Source: Pseudomonas paraversuta (GTDB lineage Bacteria > Pseudomonadota > Gammaproteobacteria > Pseudomonadales > Pseudomonadaceae). From it: 64,000 nt of DNA. Below the pieces are notes generated by a model, which was not told the origin of the DNA, made no database searches, and saw nothing but the letters and a program-made list of their open reading frames with translations. Location of the stretch: NCBI RefSeq assembly GCF_904063065.1, contig NZ_CAJFCL010000014.1:1-64000 (forward strand). The letters run 5' to 3'. The position numbers and the translations under genes are program-made. Below are positions 34,964 to 43,848 of this stretch, piece after piece; position 1 is the stretch's first letter, and every line of letters starts with the position of its first letter.

Positions 34964-35938
34964 TCAAGCCAGGGCCATTGCCTGCATCCGGCGCTTCAAG
35001 GTGTCGGAGGGCAACTCGGCGAACTGCCGGCGATACTGTTCGGCAAATCGCCCCAGGTGGACAAAACCATAATCCAGGGCCAGCTCGGTGACGCTGCGCA
35101 CGTTGCAGCTGGGATCGGCCAGGCACGCCTGGATCCGTAGCAGTTTCTGCTCACGGATAAAACGTTGCGGCGTGGTGCACATGTGCTTCTCGAACAGGGC
35201 GTACAACGAGCGCACGCTCAGTTGCGCCTGATCGGCCAGGCTCTGGACACTGATGTCTTGCTGCAGGTTGCAAGTGATGTAATTCACCAGTCGCTCGAAG
35301 GTGCTGCTGGAACAGGCCAGGTGTTCGCGCCGCACGTTATTGCGCATCAGGGTCAACATCTTGCTGGCAACTATATGGGCGTAATGCTCCTGAACCCGGG
35401 CCAGCGCAGCACCGTCCTCGGCTTCAGTGCAGATGGTGGCCAGCAAAGGGACAAAGGCTTGCAGTTGATCCAGTGCATAGCGCTGTTGCAGAAAACGGAT
35501 GCCTTCGCCCGGGTAAAGCCAGCGCTGCTCCTGGCAGATCTGCTCCAGTAGCCTGCTCGGCACTTTCAGGATGAATTTTTCGCAGTCATGGGAATACGTC
35601 AGGTCTACCGGATCATCGGGGTTGATCAGCAACAGCTCCCCCGGCACCAGATGGTGTACCCCGTTAGGGCCACGCCACAGGCAGTCACCGCGCAGCAGAA
35701 CTTGCAGATGGAAGATGTCCTCCAGCGCATCGGATACCACACGCACGCTGGAGCCATAGCTGATCCGGCACAGGTCCAGGCTGGCAAACTTGCGGTGATT
35801 CAAGTGCGCCTGGGCAGTGGCTTTGCGCGGCAGGTGAATACAATGGCTGCCGACATGCTGATTCACATAGCCGGATACCGCATGGGGGTCGGCGTTCTTG
35901 AACACCTCACTGCGTTCGCTTAGCAGGGGCATATTCAT
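34964..35938 (-). CDS. benR: AraC/XylS-family activator BenR
   Basis: A 324-residue XylS-type regulator. The C-terminal AraC domain has two HTHs (DISVQSLADQAQLSVRSLYALFEKHMCTTP and VRSVTELALDYGFVHLGRFAEQYRRQFAELPS). The N-terminal part resembles the benzoate-sensing half of BenR/XylS (DIFHLQVLLRGDCLWR). It activates the ben promoter with benzoate; two matching boxes lie upstream of benA at 43523-43558. I start at the ATG at 35938 (MNMPLLSERSEVF). Here it lies at the far end of the cluster, after benE. Confidence 0.9.
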   Translation of the reverse strand: MNMPLLSERSEVFKNADPHAVSGYVNQHVGSHCIHLPRKATAQAHLNHRKFASLDLCRISYGSSVRVVSDALEDIFHLQVLLRGDCLWRGPNGVHHLVPGELLLINPDDPVDLTYSHDCEKFILKVPSRLLEQICQEQRWLYPGEGIRFLQQRYALDQLQAFVPLLATICTEAEDGAALARVQEHYAHIVASKMLTLMRNNVRREHLACSSSTFERLVNYITCNLQQDISVQSLADQAQLSVRSLYALFEKHMCTTPQRFIREQKLLRIQACLADPSCNVRSVTELALDYGFVHLGRFAEQYRRQFAELPSDTLKRRMQAMALA

Positions 35939-36108
35939 GGCGGTCACTCTTATATTATTTTTATCAATCAGGCGCAGTACAAATGTGACAATTACAAGCA
36001 GGCCTCGGGATTCTCGACCAGGATCCGCCTTAATACCAATACAAATAAGGTTCGGCACGATACCTCAAAGGTATTCGAACAGCCTGCCGGGCTGTACAAG
36101 CACCCAGG

Positions 36109-37308
36109 CTAACCCTCGGTGGATGTTGCGCACACACTGACCGGCCGCCGTTTGAGCATCACCACATGCACCGTCAACCCCAGCAGCAAGCCCCAGAAAG
36201 GGGCTGACAAACCCAGAAAAGAAACCCCCGATGCGGTCACCAGAAAGGTGAACAGGCCGGCATCACGGTCCTTGGCATCTGACACGCTGCGTACCAGAGC
36301 ATCATTGATCGCGCCATACAACGCCAGGCCGGCCAGGCCCGCAATCAAAGCCTGGGGAAAGGCTGCAAATACCGATACCACTGTTGCCCCTGCCATGCCC
36401 AGTAACAGGTACAACAAACTGCCCGACAGCGCTGCGACGTAGCGCTTGCGGGGATTCTCATGGGCTTCGCGTCCGGTGCACAGGCTGGCAGTCACTGCGG
36501 CAAGGTTGAGCCCGTGACAGCCGAAAGGGGCCAGTAATGCACCGACCAGGGCACTGGCAGTGATCAACGGGCTTGCCGGCGTGGTATAGCCGGCGCCGCG
36601 CAGGACGGCTATACCGGGCATGAACTGCCCAGTCAGGGCCACCAGCAGCATGGGTAACGCCAGACTCAAAGTGGCAGACAGGCTGAACTCGGGCACTATC
36701 CATTGCGGCGTCGCCCACGCGAACACCAGGGCCTCGCCCCGAAACTCGCCACTGATCAGGGCAATGCCCGCCCCCACCACCAGCACAGCCGCCACTGCAT
36801 AGCGGGGCCACAGCTTGCGAAAACCGATATAGGTCAGAAACATCGCGCCGATCAACAGCGGCGCCTCAGGTGCCGAGCGAAAGGTTTGAATACCGAAGCT
36901 GAACAGAATGCCGGCCTGCATCCCGGCAGCAATCGACCCCGGCAGATGGGCCAGCAATTTATCGAACACAGCGCTGTAACCTATTACCCACAGCAACAGG
37001 TTCGCCACCAGGTAGGCACCCACGGCCTGATTCAGGCCGATCTGGGGCAACGCCGTCACCAGCAGCGCCGAGCCTGGAATCGACCAGGCCACCACCACCG
37101 GAACTTTGTACTTGAGGGACAGGAAAGCACCGAGCACTGCCGAGCCGATGGAAATCGCCCAGACCCACGACGACAACTCAACGGCTGACAGATGCGCCTG
37201 CTCAGCAGCATGGAAAATGATAACCAGCGGGCCCGCGTAGGAAATCAATGTTGCGATAAACCCGGCAATCACTGCCGACAATGACAGGTCGCGAAACAGA
37301 GTTGGCAT
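36109..37308 (-). CDS. benE: Benzoate/H+ symporter BenE
   Basis: A 399-residue polytopic inner-membrane protein of the BenE family, about 12 hydrophobic segments. LSLSAVIAGFIATLISYAGPLVIIF at the start, WSIPGSALLVTALP and APFGCHGLNLAAVTASLCTG are characteristic. The ATG at 37308 has GAGGTAGCT just upstream. It takes up benzoate alongside BenK. It lies 74 bp after catA on the same strand. Confidence 0.93.
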   Translation of the reverse strand: MPTLFRDLSLSAVIAGFIATLISYAGPLVIIFHAAEQAHLSAVELSSWVWAISIGSAVLGAFLSLKYKVPVVVAWSIPGSALLVTALPQIGLNQAVGAYLVANLLLWVIGYSAVFDKLLAHLPGSIAAGMQAGILFSFGIQTFRSAPEAPLLIGAMFLTYIGFRKLWPRYAVAAVLVVGAGIALISGEFRGEALVFAWATPQWIVPEFSLSATLSLALPMLLVALTGQFMPGIAVLRGAGYTTPASPLITASALVGALLAPFGCHGLNLAAVTASLCTGREAHENPRKRYVAALSGSLLYLLLGMAGATVVSVFAAFPQALIAGLAGLALYGAINDALVRSVSDAKDRDAGLFTFLVTASGVSFLGLSAPFWGLLLGLTVHVVMLKRRPVSVCATSTEG

Positions 37309-37382
37309 AGCTACCTCATGGTCGCCGGGATTTGAGTGCCGGCGCACCCTCACCCGGCCCGGGATAAGCATTCGGCTTGGTC

Positions 37383-38321
37383 TCAGCTGTCCTGCAACAC
37401 CCGCGGACGCTGGCTGCGCTGCTCGCCGCACGGACTGGCGGCCGGCTGCAACTGGAAGTCGAACTCAAGCTCTGCATGACGGCCATCCACTCCCCGGTTG
37501 CGGGCAGCTGCCTGGTCGTCGACAAACACCACCTGGCCGACCAGGCCGTCGCGGGTGGCGAAAGCAAAGTCATCCCACAGGTACTTGTCCCCTGACAGAT
37601 TGATCTGGGTGGTCAGGTGCCGGTAGCCCGCAGCCGAGATGAAGTAGTGGATATGCGCCGGGCGCTGGCCGTGGCGTCCGAGCAGGTCCAGACACTCCTG
37701 GGTCGGGCCGGCCGGGTTGCAGCCGTAGCCGGACGGCACAATGGAGCGCGCGCGATAGCGGCCCTGGGCATCGGTGACGATGCGTCGGCGCAGGTTGTAC
37801 TCCGACTGGCTGGAGTCGAAGTACGAATAGGTACCCCGGGTGTTGGCATGCCAGAGATCGACAATCGCCCCCGGGACAGGATTACCGTCGGTATCGCGCA
37901 CCACACCCTCGAGAAACAGTACCGTCGCCACCCCATCTTCGCTGCCATCGTCGAGCCTCGCCTCGCCCTGACTGATCGGCGCCCCGGCCACGTACAGCGG
38001 TCCTTCGATGGTGCGCGGGGTTCCGCCGACGTATCCGGCACTGGCGTCTTTGGCGTCTTGCAATAGATCGAGAAAATGCTCGACACCAAGACCGGCGACC
38101 AGCAGCCCGGCCTCGCTACGGGCACCCAGGCGATTGAGATAATCCACCGCCGCCCAGAACTCGTCATCCGTCACTTCCAGGTCTTCGACGATCCGCGCTA
38201 CCTCGTTCACCAGGCGCAGCAGCAACTGTTTGGCCCGCGGACTGCCCTGGTCGTTGCCCCCACCGCTGACCTCCTTGAAAAAGGCCTGGAGCTCGGGGGT
38301 CTGGGAAATTTTCACGGTCAT
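37383..38321 (-). CDS. catA: Catechol 1,2-dioxygenase
   Basis: A 312-residue intradiol dioxygenase that opens catechol to cis,cis-muconate. The Fe(III) ligands are Tyr165 (GTYSYF), Tyr199 (SGYGC), His223 and His225 (RPAHIHYF), aligned with Acinetobacter CatA. The N-terminal helical linker domain is complete. Lying inside the ben operon and apart from catBC, it corresponds to the CatA2-type copy known next to ben in P. putida. GAGGTAGTCAGA precedes the start; benK ends 22 bp upstream. Confidence 0.95.
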   Translation of the reverse strand: MTVKISQTPELQAFFKEVSGGGNDQGSPRAKQLLLRLVNEVARIVEDLEVTDDEFWAAVDYLNRLGARSEAGLLVAGLGVEHFLDLLQDAKDASAGYVGGTPRTIEGPLYVAGAPISQGEARLDDGSEDGVATVLFLEGVVRDTDGNPVPGAIVDLWHANTRGTYSYFDSSQSEYNLRRRIVTDAQGRYRARSIVPSGYGCNPAGPTQECLDLLGRHGQRPAHIHYFISAAGYRHLTTQINLSGDKYLWDDFAFATRDGLVGQVVFVDDQAAARNRGVDGRHAELEFDFQLQPAASPCGEQRSQRPRVLQDS

Positions 38322-38343
38322 TCTGACTACCTCTTTTATTGAT

Positions 38344-39681
38344 TTATATTGCCCGGGCCGGCAACGCAGGGGCACACGTGCGCCGTCTGGCGCTGACAGC
38401 AAAGACCGCCATGGCCAGCGCAGCCACCACGCCGGGGATGGCAAAGGCGACAAAGTTCAGGTGCAGCGGCAGGCCCAGGCCCATTAACAGCCCGCCCAGC
38501 ACCGGCCCGACAATCGCACCGTTACGGCCGATGCCCGAGGCCCAGCCCAGGCCAGTGGAGCGGATGGACAGGCCATAGAGCTGGGCGGCACCGGCGTACA
38601 ACAGGATTTGCGTGCCGATGGTGGTAGCGCCCGCCACACCGATCAGCAGGTACAGCAGCGGCGTCGGGCTGTTGAAGCCCAGCAGACTGATGGCCGCAGC
38701 GGCGATCAGGAAGTAGACGACCATGACTTTCGTCAGGTTCAGCCGATCACCAAGCCAGCCGCCACTGATGGCACCCAGCATGCCCCCCAGGTTCAGTGCC
38801 ACCAGAAACGACAGGCTCGAGCCCAGGCTGTAACCGGCGCTGGCCATCAACTTCGGTAGCCAGGAACTGAGCGCATAGACCATCAGCAGACAACAGAAAA
38901 ATGCCACCCAGATCGCCACTGTCCGCACCGCCCGGCCTTCGCGAAAAAGCTCCAGCACCGACGCCGCTGCCTGCTTGCGGTCATCAACCAGCAGCCGGTC
39001 ACCCGCTGCAATCACAAGGCCTGGCTGCAGGCGCTGCAACAGTGCCCGGGCTTGTTCATCACGCCCTTGGCGCACCAGAAAACCAATGGATTCGGGCATG
39101 TAATAAAGAATCAGCGGCAGCAACAGCAACGGTAACGTCGCCAGCAAAAACATCGACTGCCAGCCAAAGGCGGGCAACATGTAAATTCCGGCGCCGGCAC
39201 AAATCAGGCCGCCCAGGGAGTAGCCGCTGAACATCACGGCCACCAGGGTGCTGCGCATGCGTTTGGGTGCATATTCATTCATCAGCGCAACCACATTCGG
39301 CATCAAGCCACCGCAGCCAAGGCCGGCTATAAAGCGCCAGACTGCAAACTCGGTGGGCGTACTGGCAAAGCCATTGATGATGGTCGCGACACTGAACAGG
39401 ACAAAGCAGATCGCGATGCCTTTCTTGCGCCCGATGCGATCCGCCAGACTGCCGAACACCAGTGCGCCGAACATCATGCCGAACAAGGCATAACTGCCCA
39501 GCGCCCCGGCCTGCAGTGGCGTCAGCCCCCACTCCTGCATGATCACCGGCAGTACCACGCCGTAGATGAACAGGTCATAACCATCAAAAATCAGCAGCAG
39601 AGCGCACCACAACATGACCATCCAGTGGAATCGGCCAAACCGGGCATTGTCGACAATTGCATGAACATCCAGAGTTCCCAT
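38344..39681 (-). CDS. benK: Benzoate MFS transporter BenK
   Basis: A 445-residue MFS carrier of the aromatic acid:H+ symporter group with 12 membrane segments. The conserved Asp in LLIFDGYDLFIYGVVLP and the loop GSLADRIGRKKG are present. Gene order benD-benK-catA supports benzoate as the substrate. It lies 60 bp after benD. Confidence 0.92.
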   Translation of the reverse strand: MGTLDVHAIVDNARFGRFHWMVMLWCALLLIFDGYDLFIYGVVLPVIMQEWGLTPLQAGALGSYALFGMMFGALVFGSLADRIGRKKGIAICFVLFSVATIINGFASTPTEFAVWRFIAGLGCGGLMPNVVALMNEYAPKRMRSTLVAVMFSGYSLGGLICAGAGIYMLPAFGWQSMFLLATLPLLLLPLILYYMPESIGFLVRQGRDEQARALLQRLQPGLVIAAGDRLLVDDRKQAAASVLELFREGRAVRTVAIWVAFFCCLLMVYALSSWLPKLMASAGYSLGSSLSFLVALNLGGMLGAISGGWLGDRLNLTKVMVVYFLIAAAAISLLGFNSPTPLLYLLIGVAGATTIGTQILLYAGAAQLYGLSIRSTGLGWASGIGRNGAIVGPVLGGLLMGLGLPLHLNFVAFAIPGVVAALAMAVFAVSARRRTCAPALPARAI

Positions 39682-39741
39682 GGCTTTTATTCTCTTGTTG
39701 TTATTGGGCGCCTGTGTTTCGGGTACCGCTGTGTATCGGGC

Positions 39742-40500
39742 TCAGCCCAGGTCGCCACCGCCCACGGGCAAGGTAACGCCGGTGATATAGGACGCGTCAT
39801 CGGACGCCAGGAACAGGATGGCCCCCACCTGTTCGTCGATCGAACCGTAGCGTTTCATCAAGCTACTGTCCTTGGTCTGCTCGACGATCTGCGAGTACCA
39901 CTGTTGCTCTTGCTCGGTGGCGGCAGCACTGTTGCGCGGAATCCGGCGCGGCGGTGCATCTGTGCCACCGGGGGCGGTGGCATTGACCCGCACACCGCGC
40001 CCGGCGGTTTCAAAGGCCAGGCAGGCGGTCAGTGCATTCACCCCGCCCTTGGCTGCGCCATAGGGCACACGGTTGACCCCGCGGGTGGCGATCGAGGACA
40101 CATTGACGATCACACCGCTGCCTTGTTCCAGCATATGCGGCAGCGCGCTGTGACAGCACCAAAGGGTCGGAAACAGCGAGCGCCGCACCTCCGCCTCGAT
40201 CTCCGCGTGCAGATAATATTCGAAGGGTTTGGCCCAGATAGTGCCGCCTACGTTATTGACCAGAATATCCAGCCTGCCGAAGTGCTCGACGGCCCGGGCC
40301 ATCACCTGCTGGCAATCTTCATAGCGCTCCAGGTCTGCGGTCAGCGTCAGGGCTTGGGGTGCCAGTTCATGCACCAGCTCGCTGCGGTCAACCGCAACGA
40401 CCCTGGCCCCTTCCAGCAGCAAGCGTTCCACCACCGCGCGGCCTATGCCTTGCGCCGCGCCGGTGACCAGCGCGACTTTATCCTTGAATCTCATGCTCAT
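39742..40500 (-). CDS. benD: Benzoate cis-diol dehydrogenase BenD
   Basis: A 252-residue SDR with TGAAQGIG, NNVGGTIW, VSSIATRG and YGAAKGGVNALT. It oxidises and decarboxylates 1,6-dihydroxycyclohexa-2,4-diene-1-carboxylate to catechol with NAD+. GGAGATCATC precedes the first ATG; a second in-frame ATG follows two codons later. It is 34 bp after benC. Confidence 0.94.
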   Translation of the reverse strand: MSMRFKDKVALVTGAAQGIGRAVVERLLLEGARVVAVDRSELVHELAPQALTLTADLERYEDCQQVMARAVEHFGRLDILVNNVGGTIWAKPFEYYLHAEIEAEVRRSLFPTLWCCHSALPHMLEQGSGVIVNVSSIATRGVNRVPYGAAKGGVNALTACLAFETAGRGVRVNATAPGGTDAPPRRIPRNSAAATEQEQQWYSQIVEQTKDSSLMKRYGSIDEQVGAILFLASDDASYITGVTLPVGGGDLG

Positions 40501-40534
40501 GATGATCTCCAGACCCGTTGTCGTAGCCGCGTGT

Positions 40535-41548
40535 TCAAGCAGCGCTGGCGGCGAATTTTTCGTAGTAGAAGTTGGCGGGGGAAATGCCCTGCTCGCGGAT
40601 GTACTGGCTCACGGCTTCAACCATCGGCGGCGGTCCGCACAGATAAATATCCACATCACCGCCATTCAGATGCTCCGGGGCAATGTGCTGGGTGACATAG
40701 CCCTTTTGCGGCCATGCGCTCTGCGGGTTGGCCACGCAGGCACTGAAGGTGAAGTTGGGAATGCTCGCTGCCAGGGCTTGCAAGCGGTCGATTTCCACCA
40801 GATCGAAATCGTTGGTCACGCCATAGATCAGGTGCAGTGGATGCTCACTGCCCTTTTGCGCGATGGTCTCGAGCATGGCGGTAAACGGCGCCAGACCGGT
40901 ACCGCCGGCCAGCAACAGCAAGGGTCGCTTGATCGGGCGCAGGTAAAAGCTGCCCAGGGGGCCGGCCAGGCTCATGTGGTCGCCGACCCTGGCCAGCTCG
41001 GTGAGAAAATGGCTCATCAGGCCGCCGGGGACATTGCGAATCAGGAAGCTGACACGCCCGTCTTTCTGCACCGAGCTGAAAGAGTAGGCACGGGTCTGAT
41101 CACTGCCCGGCACCTGCAGGTTTACGTACTGCCCCGGCAAGAATGTCAGGTCAGCCAGCCCGGCCCCCTGAATCGACAACGACAGGGTGCTGTCTGACAG
41201 GCGCCGCACTTCCTCGATGGCGCCTTCATAGGAGGACTGGCGGGTTTTGCATACATCCGATGACGTCGGGATGTGCACCACGCAGTCACCCCTGGCGCGC
41301 ATCTGGCAGGTCAGGACAAAACCTTCAGCGGCCTCGGCGGCGGTCAGGGCATCGTCGATGTATTCCTCACCCAGGTCATATTCACCGGATTCGGCGAAGC
41401 ATTTGCAGGTACCGCAGGCACCGTCACGGCAGTCCAGGGGAATGTTTATCCCCTGGCGGTACGCTGCGTCAGCCACGGTTTCGCTGGCGCTCGCGTCGAT
41501 AAAACGGGTCACGCCGTCTTCGAAATTCAGGGCAATCTTGTGGCTCAT
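40535..41548 (-). CDS. benC: Benzoate 1,2-dioxygenase electron-transfer component BenC
   Basis: A 337-residue reductase. A plant-type 2Fe-2S ferredoxin domain comes first (Cys40, Cys45, Cys48 and Cys81; CRDGACGTCKC), then FAD-binding (RAYSFSS) and NAD-binding (LLAGGTGLAPF, IYLCGPPPMVEAV) domains. It passes electrons from NADH to the BenAB oxygenase. I use the ATG at 41548 (MSHKIALNFEDG) with GAGGTATGCC upstream rather than the longer reading from 41581. Confidence 0.95.
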   Translation of the reverse strand: MSHKIALNFEDGVTRFIDASASETVADAAYRQGINIPLDCRDGACGTCKCFAESGEYDLGEEYIDDALTAAEAAEGFVLTCQMRARGDCVVHIPTSSDVCKTRQSSYEGAIEEVRRLSDSTLSLSIQGAGLADLTFLPGQYVNLQVPGSDQTRAYSFSSVQKDGRVSFLIRNVPGGLMSHFLTELARVGDHMSLAGPLGSFYLRPIKRPLLLLAGGTGLAPFTAMLETIAQKGSEHPLHLIYGVTNDFDLVEIDRLQALAASIPNFTFSACVANPQSAWPQKGYVTQHIAPEHLNGGDVDIYLCGPPPMVEAVSQYIREQGISPANFYYEKFAASAA

Positions 41549-41610
41549 GGCATACCTCGCATGACTGCACTCCCCCCGCACGCTTGGCGGGCGCTGGAAT
41601 GCAGCCCGGT

Positions 41611-42099
41611 TTACAGGTGGTAGATATCGATGACCTGGCGCACATAGTCGTTTTTCAGCACCACTTTCTTGGCCTTGATCAGCGGCTGTTCACCGCGGGT
41701 GTCGAGGGTGTAGAAGCTGGTTCCGAAATAACTGTCGACGGTCTTGTAGCGAAAGCTCAGGGTGTGCCAGTTGAAACGCACCACGCACTGGTCCGCGCTG
41801 CGCTCGACAATCTCGATATTGCTCAAGTTATGGGAGGTGCGGGTGTCCGGGATGCTGGCACTGGAACGCTCGGTCTTGATCCGGAAAATGCGGTCTTCCA
41901 GACCTTCCCTGCTGCCGTACCAGATCAGCGATATTTCGCTTTGCGGGTCCTCGGTCAGCTCGTCATCGTCATCCCAGGACGGCATCCAGAACGTCGCATC
42001 GGCGGCGTAGAGTTCCAGCCACTGGTCCCACTGTTTATCGTCCAGATGCCGGGCTTCGCGATACAGGAAATCGCGCACGGTGTCGTATGACAGGCTCAT
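41611..42099 (-). CDS. benB: Benzoate 1,2-dioxygenase small subunit BenB
   Basis: A 162-residue beta subunit of a ring-hydroxylating dioxygenase. The NTF2-like fold is evident from YREARHLDDKQWDQWLELYAADATFWMP and the end KKVVLKNDYVRQVIDIYHL. It stabilises the BenA hexamer. The start overlaps the benA stop by ATGA. Confidence 0.95.
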   Translation of the reverse strand: MSLSYDTVRDFLYREARHLDDKQWDQWLELYAADATFWMPSWDDDDELTEDPQSEISLIWYGSREGLEDRIFRIKTERSSASIPDTRTSHNLSNIEIVERSADQCVVRFNWHTLSFRYKTVDSYFGTSFYTLDTRGEQPLIKAKKVVLKNDYVRQVIDIYHL

Positions 42100-43460
42100 T
42101 GGACCTCCCGCGCAGGGATCTTGCCTGCCTGTTCAGCGGCCACGGCCTGCAACATGGTGTCTTGCCAGTACTTGTGCTGTTCCACAAACAACCCTTCGTC
42201 TTCTGTGCGCACGCCGCTGAGCAACGGCTGCAAATCAATTTCCAGCGCCGCCTCGTCCGGCCCTTCGACCCAGTGTTCGGCGCCACGGGACATATCGTTC
42301 CAGGCGGTGGCACTGCCTTGGTAACCGATCTGGCAGGAACGGAATTCCTCCAGATCATCGGGGGTGGCCATACCGCTGACGTTGAAGAAGTCTTCGTACT
42401 GACGAATGCGCAGGGCCCGGGCTTCTGCACTCTCGCCCACCGGGGCAATGCAGTAGATGGTGATCTCGGTCTGGTTGACCGAAATCGGCCGGGCAATGCG
42501 GATCTGCGAGCTGAACTGGTCCATCAGATAGACATTGGGGTACAGGCACAGATTGCGCGAGTTGCCGATCATCCAGTCGGCGCGGGCCTGTCCGAAATCA
42601 CTGACCAACTGATCACGGCGCTCATATAACGGCCGGTCCTCGGGGTTCGCCCAGCGCGTCCAGAGCAGCATGTGGCCCTTGTCGAACGAGTAGAAGCCGC
42701 CACCACTTTTGGCCCAGCCACCGGCACTCATGGTGGGGTTGGCATCACCGCTCTGGCGCTCTTTGCGCTGGTTCTGGGTGGCGGCATAGTTCCAGTGCAC
42801 CGAACTGACGTGGTAACCGTCGGCACCGTTTTCGGCGGTCAGTTTCCAGTTGCCTTCGTAGATGTAGCTGGAGGAGCCGCGCAGGACTTCCAGGCCATCG
42901 GGGGACTGATCGACGATCATGTCGATGATCTTTGCCGACTCCCCCAGGTGTTCGGCCAGGGGCACCACATCGGCATTCAGGCTGCCGAACAGAAAACCCC
43001 GGTATGACTCAAAGCGGGCGACTTTGGTCAGGTCGTGGGAGCCCTCGCAGTTGAAGCTGGCGGGATAGCCTGCGTTGCCCGGGTCCTTGACCTTGAGCAG
43101 CTTGCCGGAGTTGTTGAACGTCCAGCCGTGGAACGGGCAGGTATAGGACGACTTGTTGCCGCGCTTGTGCCGGCACAGCATCGCCCCGCGGTGGCTGCAG
43201 GCATTGAGGAAGGCATTGAGCACCCCGTCTTTGTTGCGCGCGATAAAGACCGGCTGACGACCCATCTGCAGGGTGATGTAGTCGTTGTTCTGCGGGATCT
43301 GGCTTTCATGGGCCAGGTACAGCCAGTTGCCTTCAAAAATGTGCTTCATTTCAAGGTCGAACAAGCGAGGGTCGGTGAACATCTCTCGCTTGCAGCGGAA
43401 GCGGCCTTCATCACGGTTTTCTTCAAGCAAGGAATTGAGATACTCGACGCCTATGGACAT
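42096..43460 (-). CDS. benA: Benzoate 1,2-dioxygenase large subunit BenA
   Basis: A 454-residue alpha subunit that inserts O2 into benzoate. The Rieske centre is Cys88-x-His90-x17-Cys108-x2-His111 (CSHRG and CPFHGW). The mononuclear iron site contains the D-x2-H-x4-H pattern in NGADGYHVSSVHW. I start at the ATG at 43460 (MSIGVEYLNSLLEENR) with GGAGG upstream; the longer reading to 43625 runs through the BenR boxes. First gene of the operon. Confidence 0.96.
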   Translation of the reverse strand: MSIGVEYLNSLLEENRDEGRFRCKREMFTDPRLFDLEMKHIFEGNWLYLAHESQIPQNNDYITLQMGRQPVFIARNKDGVLNAFLNACSHRGAMLCRHKRGNKSSYTCPFHGWTFNNSGKLLKVKDPGNAGYPASFNCEGSHDLTKVARFESYRGFLFGSLNADVVPLAEHLGESAKIIDMIVDQSPDGLEVLRGSSSYIYEGNWKLTAENGADGYHVSSVHWNYAATQNQRKERQSGDANPTMSAGGWAKSGGGFYSFDKGHMLLWTRWANPEDRPLYERRDQLVSDFGQARADWMIGNSRNLCLYPNVYLMDQFSSQIRIARPISVNQTEITIYCIAPVGESAEARALRIRQYEDFFNVSGMATPDDLEEFRSCQIGYQGSATAWNDMSRGAEHWVEGPDEAALEIDLQPLLSGVRTEDEGLFVEQHKYWQDTMLQAVAAEQAGKIPAREVQ

Positions 43461-43522
43461 GGCCTGAGCCTCCGTTGTTGTTATGGGGTATTGGCAGTGT
43501 CCACGACCTGCGCGCCGGGCAA

Positions 43523-43558
43523 TATCCGTTACCTGCAGACCGCTATCCGCTTTGTGCA
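43523..43558 (-). promoter_or_regulatory. BenR/XylS operator upstream of benA
   Basis: Read on the minus strand, two copies of TGCA-N6-GGATA occur (43558-43544 and 43537-43523). Both fit the XylS box TGCA-N6-GGNTA perfectly and they repeat every 21 bp, as at the Pm promoter. The nearer box ends 63 bp from the benA start, suitable for overlapping the -35 region. Confidence 0.88.
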
Positions 43559-43703
43559 AAGTGGCACGCCGGCCATCGGCGTCTTGCCTCGCAGGGCCCG
43601 GCGCAGCGTTGCCATGATGCTCCAAGACCTTGATTTATAAGGACATAACACCAGAGCCCGCGCTTCGAAATGGCGCTGCGGGGCGGGCAAAATGTCACCT
43701 AGC

Positions 43704-43718
43704 GTTCGTTAATCGCAC
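43704..43718 (+). promoter_or_regulatory. PcaR binding site upstream of pcaI
   Basis: GTTCGTTAATCGCAC differs at one base from the PcaR site of the P. putida pcaIJ promoter as I recall it (GTTCGATAATCGCAC). It precedes the pcaI start by about 130 bp. No pcaR gene is in the window. The rest of the 388-bp benA-pcaI gap contains only this site and the BenR boxes. Confidence 0.75.
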
Positions 43719-43848
43719 GACATCGCATGCAGCACCGCCCTCTCGGGCTGAATGTTTGGCACCCTAGGCACATGCTCTGTCGGACCGTGCCCCAGTGGTC
43801 GGCCATGCAGATTGATCTGTTCACTCAAACTAAAAACAGGAGCACGCC

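Noticed and set aside
41143..41623. Plus-strand ORFs opposite benC
   Set aside because: They are antisense shadows of the ferredoxin domain of BenC.
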